The notes under the pieces are model-generated. The model had not been told where the DNA came from, made no database searches, and was given only the letters and a program-made list of their open reading frames with translations. Position numbers and translations under genes: made by a program. Shown here in pieces: positions 56,205-64,000 of a stretch of 64,000 nt of DNA (positions are counted from its first letter, which is position 1; every line of letters starts with the position of its first letter). The stretch lies in assembly GCF_003368325.1 (NCBI RefSeq), contig NZ_CP031467.1, forward strand, positions 4,278,001 to 4,342,000. The letters are read 5' to 3'. The DNA comes from Paraburkholderia caffeinilytica. GTDB taxonomy: Bacteria; Pseudomonadota; Gammaproteobacteria; Burkholderiales; Burkholderiaceae.

Positions 56205-56996
56205 ATGTTTGTCGATTCGCACTGCCATATCAACTTCGAAGGACTCGCCGACCGCCTCCCGCAGGTGCTCGAGAACATGCGCAGCCATTCGGTCACGCAT
56301 GCGCTGTGCGTATCGGTCGATCTGGAGACGCTGCCTTCCGTGCTGGAGATCGCCAGCCAGTACGAGAACGTGTATGCGTCGGTTGGCGTGCATCCGGATC
56401 ACGAGGACATGCGCGAGCCGAGTCTCGCCGAACTTGTCGAGCTGGCCGGGCATCCGAAGGTGGTCGCGATCGGCGAGACCGGGCTCGACTACTACCGCCT
56501 GGAGGGCCGCACCATCGCCGATATGGAATGGCAGCGCGAGCGTTTTCGCACCCATATCCGCGCGGCGCATGCCACGAAAAAGCCGTTGATCATCCACACG
56601 CGGTCGTCGTCGGAAGACACGCTGCGCATCATGGCCGAGGAGCGCGCGAGCGAGCCGGGCGGCGTGATGCATTGCTTTACCGAGCCGTGGGCGGTCGCCG
56701 AGCAGGCGTTGGCGCAGAATTTTTATATTTCGCTGTCGGGCATCGTCACGTTCAAGAGCGCGACCGACGTGCAGGACGTGGCGCGCCGCGTGCCGCTCGA
56801 ACGTTTGCTGATCGAAACCGACTCGCCGTATCTCGCGCCCGTGCCGTATCGCGGCAAGCCTAATGAACCTGCGTACGTAAGTTATGTCGGACGCTTCATC
56901 GCGCAGCAACGCGAGATGCCGGAGACGGCGCTGGCCGCCGCGACGACGCAAAACTTTTTCCGGCTCTTCAATATTCCCGCGCCCGCTGGCGCGTGA
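56205..56996 (+). CDS. TatD family metal-dependent hydrolase
   Basis: This is a 263-residue TIM-barrel hydrolase. Metal-binding motifs are present: DSHCHINFE at the N-terminus, GVHPDHED, GETGLDYYR (Glu), IIHTRSS, MHCFTE and ETDSPYLAP. Family members act as 3'-5' DNA exonucleases or D-aminoacyl hydrolases. Position after holB matches E. coli YcfH. The ATG at 56205 begins exactly at the family N-terminus (MFVDSHCH). It is followed 50 bases later by an ankyrin protein gene. Confidence 0.94.
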   Translation: MFVDSHCHINFEGLADRLPQVLENMRSHSVTHALCVSVDLETLPSVLEIASQYENVYASVGVHPDHEDMREPSLAELVELAGHPKVVAIGETGLDYYRLEGRTIADMEWQRERFRTHIRAAHATKKPLIIHTRSSSEDTLRIMAEERASEPGGVMHCFTEPWAVAEQALAQNFYISLSGIVTFKSATDVQDVARRVPLERLLIETDSPYLAPVPYRGKPNEPAYVSYVGRFIAQQREMPETALAAATTQNFFRLFNIPAPAGA

Positions 56997-57046
56997 CGCA
57001 AAGCTGATATATATCAAAAGGATAGGGAAGTTTCCTAAAGCAAAAT

Positions 57047-57787
57047 ATGACGAATCATCCGACTTCGATCGCCGCGTTTCAAGAGACTTCAGCCGTGCAA
57101 ACGGCACGCGGTTCGGCGCGCCGCTACGCCTCGCGCCTCGCGCTGGCCGCCACCTTCGCCTGCGCGGCTTTGAGTTCGCTGGTCGCCGCGCCGGTTCAGG
57201 CCGCGCCGATCGACTCGCTCATCAAGTCGGTCAAATTCGACGACGTCAACGGCGTCAACAAACTGCTCGCCAAGGGCATGGACCCGAACAGCGTCGACAA
57301 CCAGGGCATCCCGCTGCTGGTGATCGCCGCGCGCGAGAAGTCGGACAAGGTGGGCGCGGTGCTGATCGCCAATCCGAAGACCGACATCGAGATAGAGGAC
57401 AAGGCGGGCGAAAACGCGATGATGATGGCCGCGCTGAATGGCGACCTCGACTTCGTCAACCTGCTGATCGCGAAGGACGCCGAGGTCAACAAGAAGGGCT
57501 GGGCGCCGTTGCACTACGCGGCGGCGAACGGCCACGACGATATCGTCAAGGTGCTGCTCGACCATTCGGCCTACGTCGACGCCGGCTCGCCGAACGGCAC
57601 CACGCCACTGATGATGGCCGCACGCGGCGGTCATGTGTCGACGGTCAAGCTTTTGCTCGATAACGGCGCCGACCTCACGGTGAAGAACCAGATTGGCCTC
57701 ACCGCGCTCGATTTCGCGAAGACCTACAAGGAGCCGGATGTGGTCGAAGGCCTCACCGCGCGCCTGCAGCAGATGCAACAGAAGTAA
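57047..57787 (+). CDS. Exported ankyrin repeat protein
   Basis: This protein has 246 residues. A long signal peptide (about 1-52, with RLALAATFACAALSSLVAAPVQA) exports it to the periplasm. The rest is four to five ankyrin repeats: NKLLAKGMDPNSVDNQGIPLLVIAAREK, ENAMMMAALNGDLDFVNLLIAKDAEVN, WAPLHYAAANGHDDIVKVLLD and TPLMMAARGGHVSTVKLLLDNGADL. Such proteins mediate protein contacts. It starts 50 bases after tatD, and no separate promoter is obvious, so it may be the operon's last gene. Confidence 0.93.
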   Translation: MTNHPTSIAAFQETSAVQTARGSARRYASRLALAATFACAALSSLVAAPVQAAPIDSLIKSVKFDDVNGVNKLLAKGMDPNSVDNQGIPLLVIAAREKSDKVGAVLIANPKTDIEIEDKAGENAMMMAALNGDLDFVNLLIAKDAEVNKKGWAPLHYAAANGHDDIVKVLLDHSAYVDAGSPNGTTPLMMAARGGHVSTVKLLLDNGADLTVKNQIGLTALDFAKTYKEPDVVEGLTARLQQMQQK

Positions 57788-58107
57788 GCTGTGCGACGAG
57801 CCGGAGGACTGGCTGCCGGATTGCAGGTCGCCGGTCATCCGGTCATCCGGCCGCCGGGTCGCCAGTCGCGCGAGCGCCGGCCGCCTGGTTGTTGATCGAC
57901 GGGTATCTGGCTGGCGGCTGCCGGATCGCCGGCCGCCGAATACCCAGCCGCCGGATACCTGAACCAAAAAAATTGCCTGAAGATAGCGCCTGTTGGCATG
58001 CCTGCCGCTCCACAAAACAGTGCAGAATGACGACTTGGCGCGTTGCGAGGCGCGCCGGTTCGATGCGGCGCAAGACCGCCTGATAAACGACCCTGGAAAG
58101 GAACACC
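57788..58107. other. GC-rich intergenic region with degenerate repeats
   Basis: About 320 bases follow the ankyrin gene. Bases 57800-57965 are dominated by variants of GCCGGAT, GCCGGCCGCC and CCGGTCATCC, as simple imperfect repeats on both strands. Frames here are repeat artefacts. The 3' end carries a GGAAAGGA ribosome site for the next gene. Confidence 0.6.
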
Positions 58108-58464
58108 ATGCTGCGGGCTTTGATTTTCGCCAGCGCGCTTGCCGTACCGCTATCGGCAGCCGCGTTTACGGGAGGCGACCTCAACAAGCTGTGCACGAAA
58201 ACCGATGTGGCATCGCGTAGCGCGTGTGCCGCGTATATCGAAGGCGCCGCCGACGGCATCTTCAATACGATCGACGCGATCGGCGGCACCACCGGGCCGC
58301 GCGTCGGCCAGTACTATTGCCTGCCGCCGGACGCGCGCTCGGCGCAACTCACCGACGCGGTGCGCAAGTACATCGCCGAGAATCCGATCGTCGCAGGCTA
58401 TAACGCGAGTACGGCGATCTCGCTCGGGCTCGGCAAGGCATTCCCTTGCAAGAGCGGCAACTGA
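58108..58464 (+). CDS. Rap1a/Tai family exported protein
   Basis: This is a 118-residue exported protein. A signal peptide (LIFASALAVPLSAAAF) is followed by LNKLCTKTDVASRSACAAYIEGAADGIFNTI, with the conserved Cys pair and YIxGxxD of the Rap1a/Tai domain, and YYCLPPDARSAQL with C-terminal FPC. Rap1a proteins are immunity proteins against type VI secretion amidase effectors, but many genomes carry family members without an effector partner. No effector gene is next to it. Ribosome site GGAAAGGA precedes ATG 58108. Confidence 0.88.
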   Translation: MLRALIFASALAVPLSAAAFTGGDLNKLCTKTDVASRSACAAYIEGAADGIFNTIDAIGGTTGPRVGQYYCLPPDARSAQLTDAVRKYIAENPIVAGYNASTAISLGLGKAFPCKSGN

Positions 58465-58942
58465 TCGCGCGGTTGATTTGAATGTGCTGTGCGTTTGATC
58501 TGAATGTGCTGTGAATCGTGACTGACGTCCGCGCCGCGTGCTCGCGTCGGGCACACCGGGCAAGCAGGGCACGCCAGGCACACCGGGCATTTCAGTTCGC
58601 GTTGAAATCCGCTTCCATGCCGGCTCAAAGCCGGTCGCCTGCTTTCAGAAACGACTGCCTCGGGCAGCTTTCCCCAGTCCGTGCGGACGAACGCCTGCGA
58701 TCCCGCGAGGCGTGCCGCGGCGGATGCATCGAACCATGAACCGCGCACCGCTGCTTTAAAGTTCGATAGCGCCAGTGCCGCCTGCGAGGCGCGACCTTCG
58801 AGTTCCATGAACTACCGTCGCTGGCGCGCCGCTTGCGCATGTCCCGAGATCGCATCGGCAAACAGATGAGTGCAACTGATCGGACACCCGAGCGGTCGAA
58901 CTGTCCATCTGACTCACGAATCTGCCAGGGAGGACGACCAAC
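58465..58942. other. Intergenic region with collagen-like short repeats
   Basis: The 478 bases between the Rap1a gene and otsA hold no convincing gene. Bases 58550-58610 contain repeats of GGGCACACCGGGCA-like units, which would read Gly-Thr-Pro-Gly in one frame. This looks like a short low-complexity repeat, not a protein gene. The otsA promoter should lie in the last 200 bases. Confidence 0.5.
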
Positions 58943-60355
58943 ATGGGCCGACTGATCGTCGTGTCGAATCGCGTCGCGACGCCGACGGAGACCAAGGGCT
59001 CGGCGGGCGGCCTCGCGGTCGGCGTGTTCGGCGCGCTGAAGGACGCGGGAGGCGTGTGGTTCGGCTGGAGCGGCGACGTGGTGAGCGAGACCGTCGCCAA
59101 CGCCGGTCCGACACTTGAGCAGGACGGCGCGGTGACCTTCGCGACTGTGGGGCTTACGCGCAAGGATTACGACCAGTACTACCGCGGCTTTTCGAACGCG
59201 ACGCTATGGCCCGTGTTCCACTACCGCAACGACCTCGCGCGCTACGAGCGCGAAGAGTATGCCGGCTACCGTCGCGTCAACGCATGGCTTGCGCACAAGC
59301 TGATCAAGCTGCTCGAACCCGACGATGTCATCTGGATCCACGACTACCATCTGATTCCGTTCGCCGAAGCGCTGCGCTCCGAAGGCATCACGAACCGCAT
59401 CGGGTTCTTCCTGCACATTCCCTTTCCCGCGCCGCAGATTCTGCTCAACATTCCGCCGCACGAAGAGTTGGTGAAATCGCTGTCGTGCTACGACCTGCTG
59501 GGCTTCCAGACCGCGACCGACGAACTCGCTTTCCACGACTACGTGACGCGCCACGCCCGTGGCGCCGTGAGCGAGGGCAATCACGTGGAAGCCTTCGGTC
59601 GCAAGCTGCGAACCGGCGTCTATCGGATCGGCGTGTTTCCCGACGAGATCGCCGAGCAGGCGAGGCGCTACGAAAGCCGCCAGCACGTGCTCGATCTGAA
59701 GCAGAGCCTGGAGGGCCGCAAGTTGATCATGAGCGTCGACCGCCTCGATTATTCAAAGGGGCTCGTCGAGCGTTTTCGCGCCTTCGAGCAATTGCTGGAA
59801 CGCTCGCCCGAATGGCGCGGCAACGTCACGCTGGTGCAGATCGCGCCGCCGACCCGTTCCGACGTCGCGACCTATCAGAAGATCCGCCAGGACCTCGAAT
59901 ACGAGGCGGGGCGCATCAACGGCCGTTATTCGGGCCTCGACTACACGCCGATCCGCTATCTGAATCAGCAGTACGACCGCTGGAAGCTGATGTCGCTGTT
60001 TCGCGAGTCGCAGATCGGTTTTGTCACGCCCTTGCATGACGGCATGAACCTGGTCGCGAAGGAATATGTCGCCGCGCAGAATCCGGACGATCCGGGCGTG
60101 CTGGTGCTGTCGATTTTCGCCGGCGCGGCGGCGGAGTTGACCGGTGCGCTGCTGGTCAATCCGCACGACGCGATCGGCATGTGCGAAGCCCTGCAGCGCG
60201 CGCTGCAAATGCCGCTCGATGCGCGCCAGCGGCGTCACGAGATCAATATGGCGGCGCTGCGCAAGAACGATCTCGGCGTGTGGCGCGATACCTTCCTGAA
60301 CGATTTGCGCAGCGTGCCCGTGCAGACGCCGGGCAAGGGCGGTGGGCACAAGTGA
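58943..60355 (+). CDS. otsA: Trehalose-6-phosphate synthase
   Basis: OtsA joins UDP-glucose and glucose 6-phosphate to trehalose 6-phosphate, part of osmotic and desiccation tolerance. It has 470 residues, matching the family. Seen are LIVVSNRVA with GSAGGLAVGV, WFGWSGD, WIHDYHLIPFAEALR, FFLHIPFPAPQILLNIP, SVDRLDYSKGL and PLHDGMNLVAKEYVAAQ. The start ATG is preceded by GGGAGGA. No otsB (phosphatase) gene is adjacent, unlike in many genomes, so OtsB must be encoded elsewhere. Confidence 0.96.
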   Translation: MGRLIVVSNRVATPTETKGSAGGLAVGVFGALKDAGGVWFGWSGDVVSETVANAGPTLEQDGAVTFATVGLTRKDYDQYYRGFSNATLWPVFHYRNDLARYEREEYAGYRRVNAWLAHKLIKLLEPDDVIWIHDYHLIPFAEALRSEGITNRIGFFLHIPFPAPQILLNIPPHEELVKSLSCYDLLGFQTATDELAFHDYVTRHARGAVSEGNHVEAFGRKLRTGVYRIGVFPDEIAEQARRYESRQHVLDLKQSLEGRKLIMSVDRLDYSKGLVERFRAFEQLLERSPEWRGNVTLVQIAPPTRSDVATYQKIRQDLEYEAGRINGRYSGLDYTPIRYLNQQYDRWKLMSLFRESQIGFVTPLHDGMNLVAKEYVAAQNPDDPGVLVLSIFAGAAAELTGALLVNPHDAIGMCEALQRALQMPLDARQRRHEINMAALRKNDLGVWRDTFLNDLRSVPVQTPGKGGGHK

Positions 60356-60422
60356 TGGTGCGTTTGAACGGAATGGTTTTATCGAGCGCCTGGCAGCGCG
60401 TGTTTGATCGAAAGGCGGGCGC

Positions 60423-61589
60423 ATGTTGAGGACGTTGGCCATCGCGGGGTACCGGTCGCTGCGCGAGTTGATCGTGCCGCTCGGGCAGTTGAATGTCATC
60501 ACGGGGGCGAACGGCAGCGGCAAATCGAGCGTGTATCGTTCGCTGCGTCTGCTGGCCGAGACGGCGCGCGGCGGGGTGATTACGTCGCTTGCCCGTGAGG
60601 GTGGCTTGCAATCCACCTTGTGGGCCGGTCCCGAACGTTTCTCGCGCGCGGTGCTGGCCGGCGAATTGCCCGTCGAGGGCACGCGCCGGAAAGACCCGGT
60701 GAGTCTGCGGCTCGGGTTTTCCGGCGATGAGTTCGGCTATGCGATCGATCTTGGGTTGCCGGCGCTCGACGGGGTCACCCGCTTTCCGCTCGACCCCACG
60801 ATCAAACGCGAGTGCATCTGGAGCGGCCCGGTGTTGCGGCCGTCGGCCTTGCTGGTCGACCGGCACGGCGCGGCGTTGCGCACGCGTGACGAGCAGGGCG
60901 AGTGGCAAACCATTCCTCAACCCGTCGCGAGCTTCGACAGCATGATGACGGAGTTCTCCGACCCACGGACCGCTCCCGAGATGATCACGGTGCGCGAGCA
61001 GATTCGCTCATGGCGCTTTTACGATCACTTCCGCACCGATGCCGAAGCGGCCGCGCGTCTGCCGCAGATCGGCACGCACACACCGGTGCTCGCCAACGAC
61101 GGCGCGGATCTCGCGGCGGCCTTGCAAACCATTCGCGAGATCGGCGACCCGGTTGCGCTCGATGCCGCCGTCGACGACGCCTTTCCCGGTTCGCGCCTCG
61201 ACGTCGTCTCGCAGGACGGCCGCTTCGAAGTATCGATGCAGCAACACGGCCTGCTGCGGCCGCTGAAGGGCGCGGAGCTGTCGGACGGCACCTTGCGTTA
61301 TCTGCTGCTGGTGGCCGCGCTGCTGACGCCGCGCCCGCCCGCGTTGCTCGTGCTGAACGAACCGGAGACGAGCTTGCATCCGGACCTGCTGCCGGCGCTG
61401 GCTCGCCTGATTGCGCGCGCTTCCGCGCATTCCCAGGTGCTGGTGGTGTCGCATGCGGTGCGGCTGATCGCGGCGCTCGAACGGGAAGACGGCAGCCAGT
61501 CGATCGTGCTCGAGAAGCACTTCGGCGCGACCCGCATCACGGACGCGGACGATCGCGACCTGCCGGCGTGGAAATGGCCGGCGCGATAG
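60423..61589 (+). CDS. AAA family ATPase (RecF/AAA_21-like)
   Basis: This is a 388-residue ATPase with the architecture of OLD/RecF-like proteins, without a TOPRIM domain. N-terminal RTLAIAGYRSLRELIVPLGQLNVITGANGSGKSS holds the Walker A (near residue 30). The C-terminal half has a signature-like ELSDGTLRYLLLVAALL, Walker B ALLVLNEPETSLHPDLLPAL and VVSHAVRLI with the switch His. The function of this stand-alone type is not known. It starts 67 bases after otsA. It shows no sign of transfer and is probably a core gene. Confidence 0.88.
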   Translation: MLRTLAIAGYRSLRELIVPLGQLNVITGANGSGKSSVYRSLRLLAETARGGVITSLAREGGLQSTLWAGPERFSRAVLAGELPVEGTRRKDPVSLRLGFSGDEFGYAIDLGLPALDGVTRFPLDPTIKRECIWSGPVLRPSALLVDRHGAALRTRDEQGEWQTIPQPVASFDSMMTEFSDPRTAPEMITVREQIRSWRFYDHFRTDAEAAARLPQIGTHTPVLANDGADLAAALQTIREIGDPVALDAAVDDAFPGSRLDVVSQDGRFEVSMQQHGLLRPLKGAELSDGTLRYLLLVAALLTPRPPALLVLNEPETSLHPDLLPALARLIARASAHSQVLVVSHAVRLIAALEREDGSQSIVLEKHFGATRITDADDRDLPAWKWPAR

Positions 61590-61889
61590 CCGTGGTTAAG
61601 CGACTTGGTGAAGGAGCATGGGTAAGTGCGGGAGGTAAGTGACGTAACGGAGCGACGTGCCGAAGCGGATAATAGGCACACCCTCGGATGTAAGCTGAAT
61701 GTAACAGCGCACAGGAATTGCAAAGCCGACGGTTTTTCGTTCAGCCCTGGTGAATAATGCTGTGATGCGGATGGTGCAGGAGGACGCCCGGCGTTCACTG
61801 CATTGATGGAGAAGGACCGGCGCTGTCATCAGCAGCGCCGCTGACGTGCACCGCCATCGGCGCGAGCCGTCAGTTCACGGAGACAAAAT
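61590..61889. other. Intergenic region before glycosyltransferase gene
   Basis: Three hundred bases without a recognisable gene. The stretch at 61660-61750 is AT-richer and probably holds the promoter of the glycosyltransferase gene. No hairpin with a T-run was found after the ATPase gene. Confidence 0.5.
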
Positions 61890-62957
61890 ATGAAGATTGC
61901 GCAGATCGCCCCCTTGACCGAATCGGTGCCGCCGAAGCTATACGGCGGCACGGAGCGCGTCGTGTCCTACATCACCGAGGCGCTCGTCGATCTCGGCCAT
62001 GACGTGACGCTGTTCGCGAGCGGCGACTCCGTCACGAGCGCGAAGCTGGAACCCGTCTGGCCGCGCGCGCTGCGTCTGGACCCGGGGATCCGCGACCGCA
62101 TCGCGCCCCACATGCTGTTGATGGAACTGGTGCGCCGCCAGGCCGAGAACTTCGACGTGCTGCACTTTCACCTCGACTACTACTCGTTTTCGGTCTTCAA
62201 GCGCCAGGAGACGCCCTTCGTCACGACGATGCACGGCCGCCTCGACTTGCCCGAGCAACAGCCGGTGTTCGACACCTTCAACACCGCGCCGGTGATCTCG
62301 ATTTCAAATGCGCAGCGTCATCCGTTGCCGCAGGCCAAGTGGCTTACCACCGTCTATCACGGTCTGCCGGAGCAGCTCTACACGCCGCAGCCGGTCGAGC
62401 AGAAATACCTCGCGTTTCTCGGCCGTATCTCGCCGGAAAAACGCGTCGATACCGCGATCCGCATTGCCGGGCGCTGCGGGATGCAGATCCGCATTGCCGC
62501 GAAAGTGGATGCCGCCGACCGCGAATACTTCGAGCGCGAAATCCGGCCGTTGCTGGATCTGCCGTATGTCGAGTTCATCGGCGAAATCGCGGATAACCAG
62601 AAGGCCGAGTTTCTTTCGGGCGCGCATGCGCTGCTGTTCCCGATCGACTGGCCGGAGCCGTTCGGCCTCGTGATGATCGAAGCGATGGCCTGCGGCACGC
62701 CGGTGATCGCGTTCAACCGCGGCTCGGTGCCGGAAGTGCTGGACGACGGTGTGACCGGCTTTATCGTCGAGGACGAAATCGGAGCGGTGGCGGCGGTGAA
62801 TCGCCTGCACAAGATGCCGCGGGCGGGCGTGCGGCAACGCTTCGAAGAGCGTTTCACGTCGCACCGGATGGCCCAGCAGTATGTGGATGCGTATCAGTCG
62901 GTGATTCGCGCGCAGAAGCGTTCGCGCTTCAAGGTGATCGACACGTCGGGGAGTTGA
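61890..62957 (+). CDS. Glycosyltransferase family 4 protein
   Basis: This is a 355-residue GT-B enzyme of family GT4. The N-terminus IAQIAPLTESVPPKLYGGTERVVSYITEAL is the usual acceptor-side start. The C-terminal donor domain has FLGRISPEKRVDTAIRIA and the EPFGLVMIEAMACGTPVIAF motif (E-x7-E), with GSVPEVLDDGVTGFIV. The donor and acceptor sugars cannot be read from the sequence. ATG 61890 follows GGAGAC. It stands alone, followed by a terminator. Confidence 0.92.
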   Translation: MKIAQIAPLTESVPPKLYGGTERVVSYITEALVDLGHDVTLFASGDSVTSAKLEPVWPRALRLDPGIRDRIAPHMLLMELVRRQAENFDVLHFHLDYYSFSVFKRQETPFVTTMHGRLDLPEQQPVFDTFNTAPVISISNAQRHPLPQAKWLTTVYHGLPEQLYTPQPVEQKYLAFLGRISPEKRVDTAIRIAGRCGMQIRIAAKVDAADREYFEREIRPLLDLPYVEFIGEIADNQKAEFLSGAHALLFPIDWPEPFGLVMIEAMACGTPVIAFNRGSVPEVLDDGVTGFIVEDEIGAVAAVNRLHKMPRAGVRQRFEERFTSHRMAQQYVDAYQSVIRAQKRSRFKVIDTSGS

Positions 62958-62994
62958 GCGGCGTAAGACGGGCTCACGCGGCACAATGAAACAG

Positions 62995-63027
62995 AACGGC
63001 GACGTGCAATGCGCATCGCCGTTTTTT
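62995..63027 (+). terminator. Terminator after glycosyltransferase gene
   Basis: AACGGCGA and TCGCCGTT form an eight-base-pair stem with a 13-base loop, followed by a T-run, about 38 bases after the stop codon. Confidence 0.75.
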
Positions 63028-63065
63028 ATTGCCGCGGCCCTCAGGACTCGGGAGCGGCCAGGCGC

Positions 63066-63653
63066 CTAGATCTTCAGGCGCGATACCTTGGTGCCCTGCA
63101 GCGAGACATCGGCCATCAGGCCGGCATTGGTCAAGATGAAGACTTCGACCGGCGCGGTCGCCGTGGTCGTGTCGATCGCGCCGTTGGCGCCCATCTTCAC
63201 CAGCGCGACCGAGGCGTCGCCGCCTGCCGACCAGCCGTCGGCATTGCGGAATGTGTCGAGCGAGTCCTGCGTCATGAACAGGAAGACGATGGCCTTCGAT
63301 TGCGCGCCCGCCTGCAGGCCGAACGAACCGGAAACCGTGCTGTAGTAGCCCACCGTGCCGCCGCCCACGCGCAGCGCGCCTTCGCCATACTGGCCGCCCA
63401 CGATGAAGCCCACTTGCAGTACCGACGGAAACACGAGAACGCCGCGCGCCTTGGAAACGAGTTCGCGCGAACCCTTCACGGTCGTGAACAGGCGCGACAT
63501 GGTGCCGTCGACGCTGGCGTCGATCGACTGCCGTTTGGAGGCATCCGTGGAGGGCGTGCTGGGGTTGCCGCTGTTAGTCGTACAACCGGCGAGTGCAAGG
63601 CCCCCGAAAGCGAGCGCAGCGGTAGTCTTCAACATGAAGTTTCGTCTTTGCAT
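63066..63653 (-). CDS. SYLF/YSC84-type lipoprotein (BPSL1445-like)
   Basis: This is a 195-residue lipoprotein. The signal peptide ends in a lipobox (LALAGC, Cys near residue 24). The SYLF domain follows: ARGVLVFPSVLQVGFIVGGQYGEGALRVGG, GYYSTVSGSFGLQAGAQSKAIVFLFMT and VEVFILTNAGLMADVSLQGTKVSRL. SYLF domains bind lipids; the B. pseudomallei homologue BPSL1445 is a known lipoprotein antigen as I recall. The ATG at 63653 lies in a normal position with an upstream AT-rich region. It is convergent with the glycosyltransferase gene. Confidence 0.92.
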   Translation of the reverse strand: MQRRNFMLKTTAALAFGGLALAGCTTNSGNPSTPSTDASKRQSIDASVDGTMSRLFTTVKGSRELVSKARGVLVFPSVLQVGFIVGGQYGEGALRVGGGTVGYYSTVSGSFGLQAGAQSKAIVFLFMTQDSLDTFRNADGWSAGGDASVALVKMGANGAIDTTTATAPVEVFILTNAGLMADVSLQGTKVSRLKI

Positions 63654-64000
63654 CGTTTTTCTCCATCATGGTTCCTGGGCACAACCTCATATGGTGCTGC
63701 CGGGTTGCCTTTGAGTTATATCACACGCAAGCGCGCGGGGCGTACTTCGTCGTTTGGCGAAAAGCCTTGTGTGGCGGGGGTTTGCGACCCATCGTAAAGC
63801 GCGTCGATGTAATTTTGACCGGTCGCGGGAGAGCGTTGGGAGAAGCTCGGACAGCGCGTTCGAACGGGCTCCCGGCGAATTCCGCCGCGCACGGACCGGC
63901 GCTTCGGCGGCCGGGCGCAAACCGTATCGTGGACCGTTTTTTACCGATTTTTTCGCGGTCACGGTTCGCGTTGAAATCGAACTGAAAGTGTTGCCTCGAC
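63654..64000. other. Intergenic region at window end
   Basis: The promoter of the SYLF lipoprotein gene should lie here, in the AT-richer part near 63660-63730. Short open frames are present on both strands but show no motif. A neighbouring gene presumably begins beyond the window. Confidence 0.45.

Noticed and set aside
57800..57965. CRISPR-like or structured repeat array after the ankyrin gene
   Set aside because: Units are short, irregular and without unique spacers. It is simple GC-rich sequence.
58108..58464. Type VI secretion effector-immunity pair
   Set aside because: The Rap1a/Tai fold fits an immunity protein, but no amidase effector or secretion gene is adjacent.
58538..58759. Short frame with Gly-Thr-Pro-Gly repeats, collagen-like
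   Set aside because: Only a few repeat units, no ribosome site, and the rest of the frame is Arg/Pro-rich noise. It is explained by a low-complexity DNA repeat.

Overview
The window reads as a Burkholderiaceae chromosome, most likely Paraburkholderia or Burkholderia. The support is its high GC content, the order of housekeeping genes (tRNA-Asp, ppiD, tesA/ABC ATPase, pgi, purL, yciB-bolA-parvulin, mltG-tmk-holB-tatD, otsA), a SYLF lipoprotein of the BPSL1445 type and beta-proteobacterial style proteins throughout. The assignment comes from gene order and protein style, not from a database search.

Bases 1-20,350 form an accessory island with lower and uneven GC content. From the left it holds a frameshifted, truncated IS110-family transposase and then a gene-poor stretch with a possible IncP-like nic site. 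Next is a three-gene set resembling RP4 traK-traL-traM (small DNA-binding protein, ParA-type ATPase, coiled-coil membrane protein). Opposite it lies a large ParB-like gene split by a frameshift at a G-run, with a DUF932 gene upstream. An intact IS110-family element sits between two copies of a conserved leader sequence, each pointing into an island gene. An ImmA/IrrE metallopeptidase follows.

The most interesting part is 10.2-15.4 kb on the minus strand. It is a tightly overlapping operon of a TerY-like vWA protein, a PP2C phosphatase, a Ser/Thr kinase with zinc-binding and helix-hairpin-helix elements, an exported Cys-rich repeat protein and a DUF4236 membrane protein. The first three make up the known TerY-P phosphorylation triad; the last two look like an envelope-facing extension. 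Rightwards lie a divergent exported protein, a DUF4177 protein overlapping a YidD-like gene with no ATG/GTG/TTG start, an LprI-like membrane protein, a DUF2188-like small protein and the remains of a second PP2C gene.

From tRNA-Asp (20,376) onward the window is ordinary core chromosome. First come envelope folding, esterase and ABC genes, glycolysis (pgi), NAD(P)HX repair, a D-amino-acid dehydrogenase-like enzyme, purL and a yciB-bolA-parvulin operon. msrB and selO follow. Bases 38-50.5 kb hold a lipid catabolism region: acyl-CoA synthetase, a bifunctional FadB-like enzyme, a thiolase behind an array of palindromic repeats, a MocR-type regulator, a Dabb protein, a PaaI-type thioesterase, an NADPH oxidoreductase, an SDR and an HSL-type hydrolase. 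Bases 50.6-57 kb hold the NRDE protein, ygfZ, mltG-tmk-holB, an acetyltransferase, tatD and an ankyrin protein. The right end carries a Rap1a/Tai protein, otsA, an AAA ATPase, a glycosyltransferase and a SYLF lipoprotein. No CRISPR array, rRNA or second tRNA was seen.
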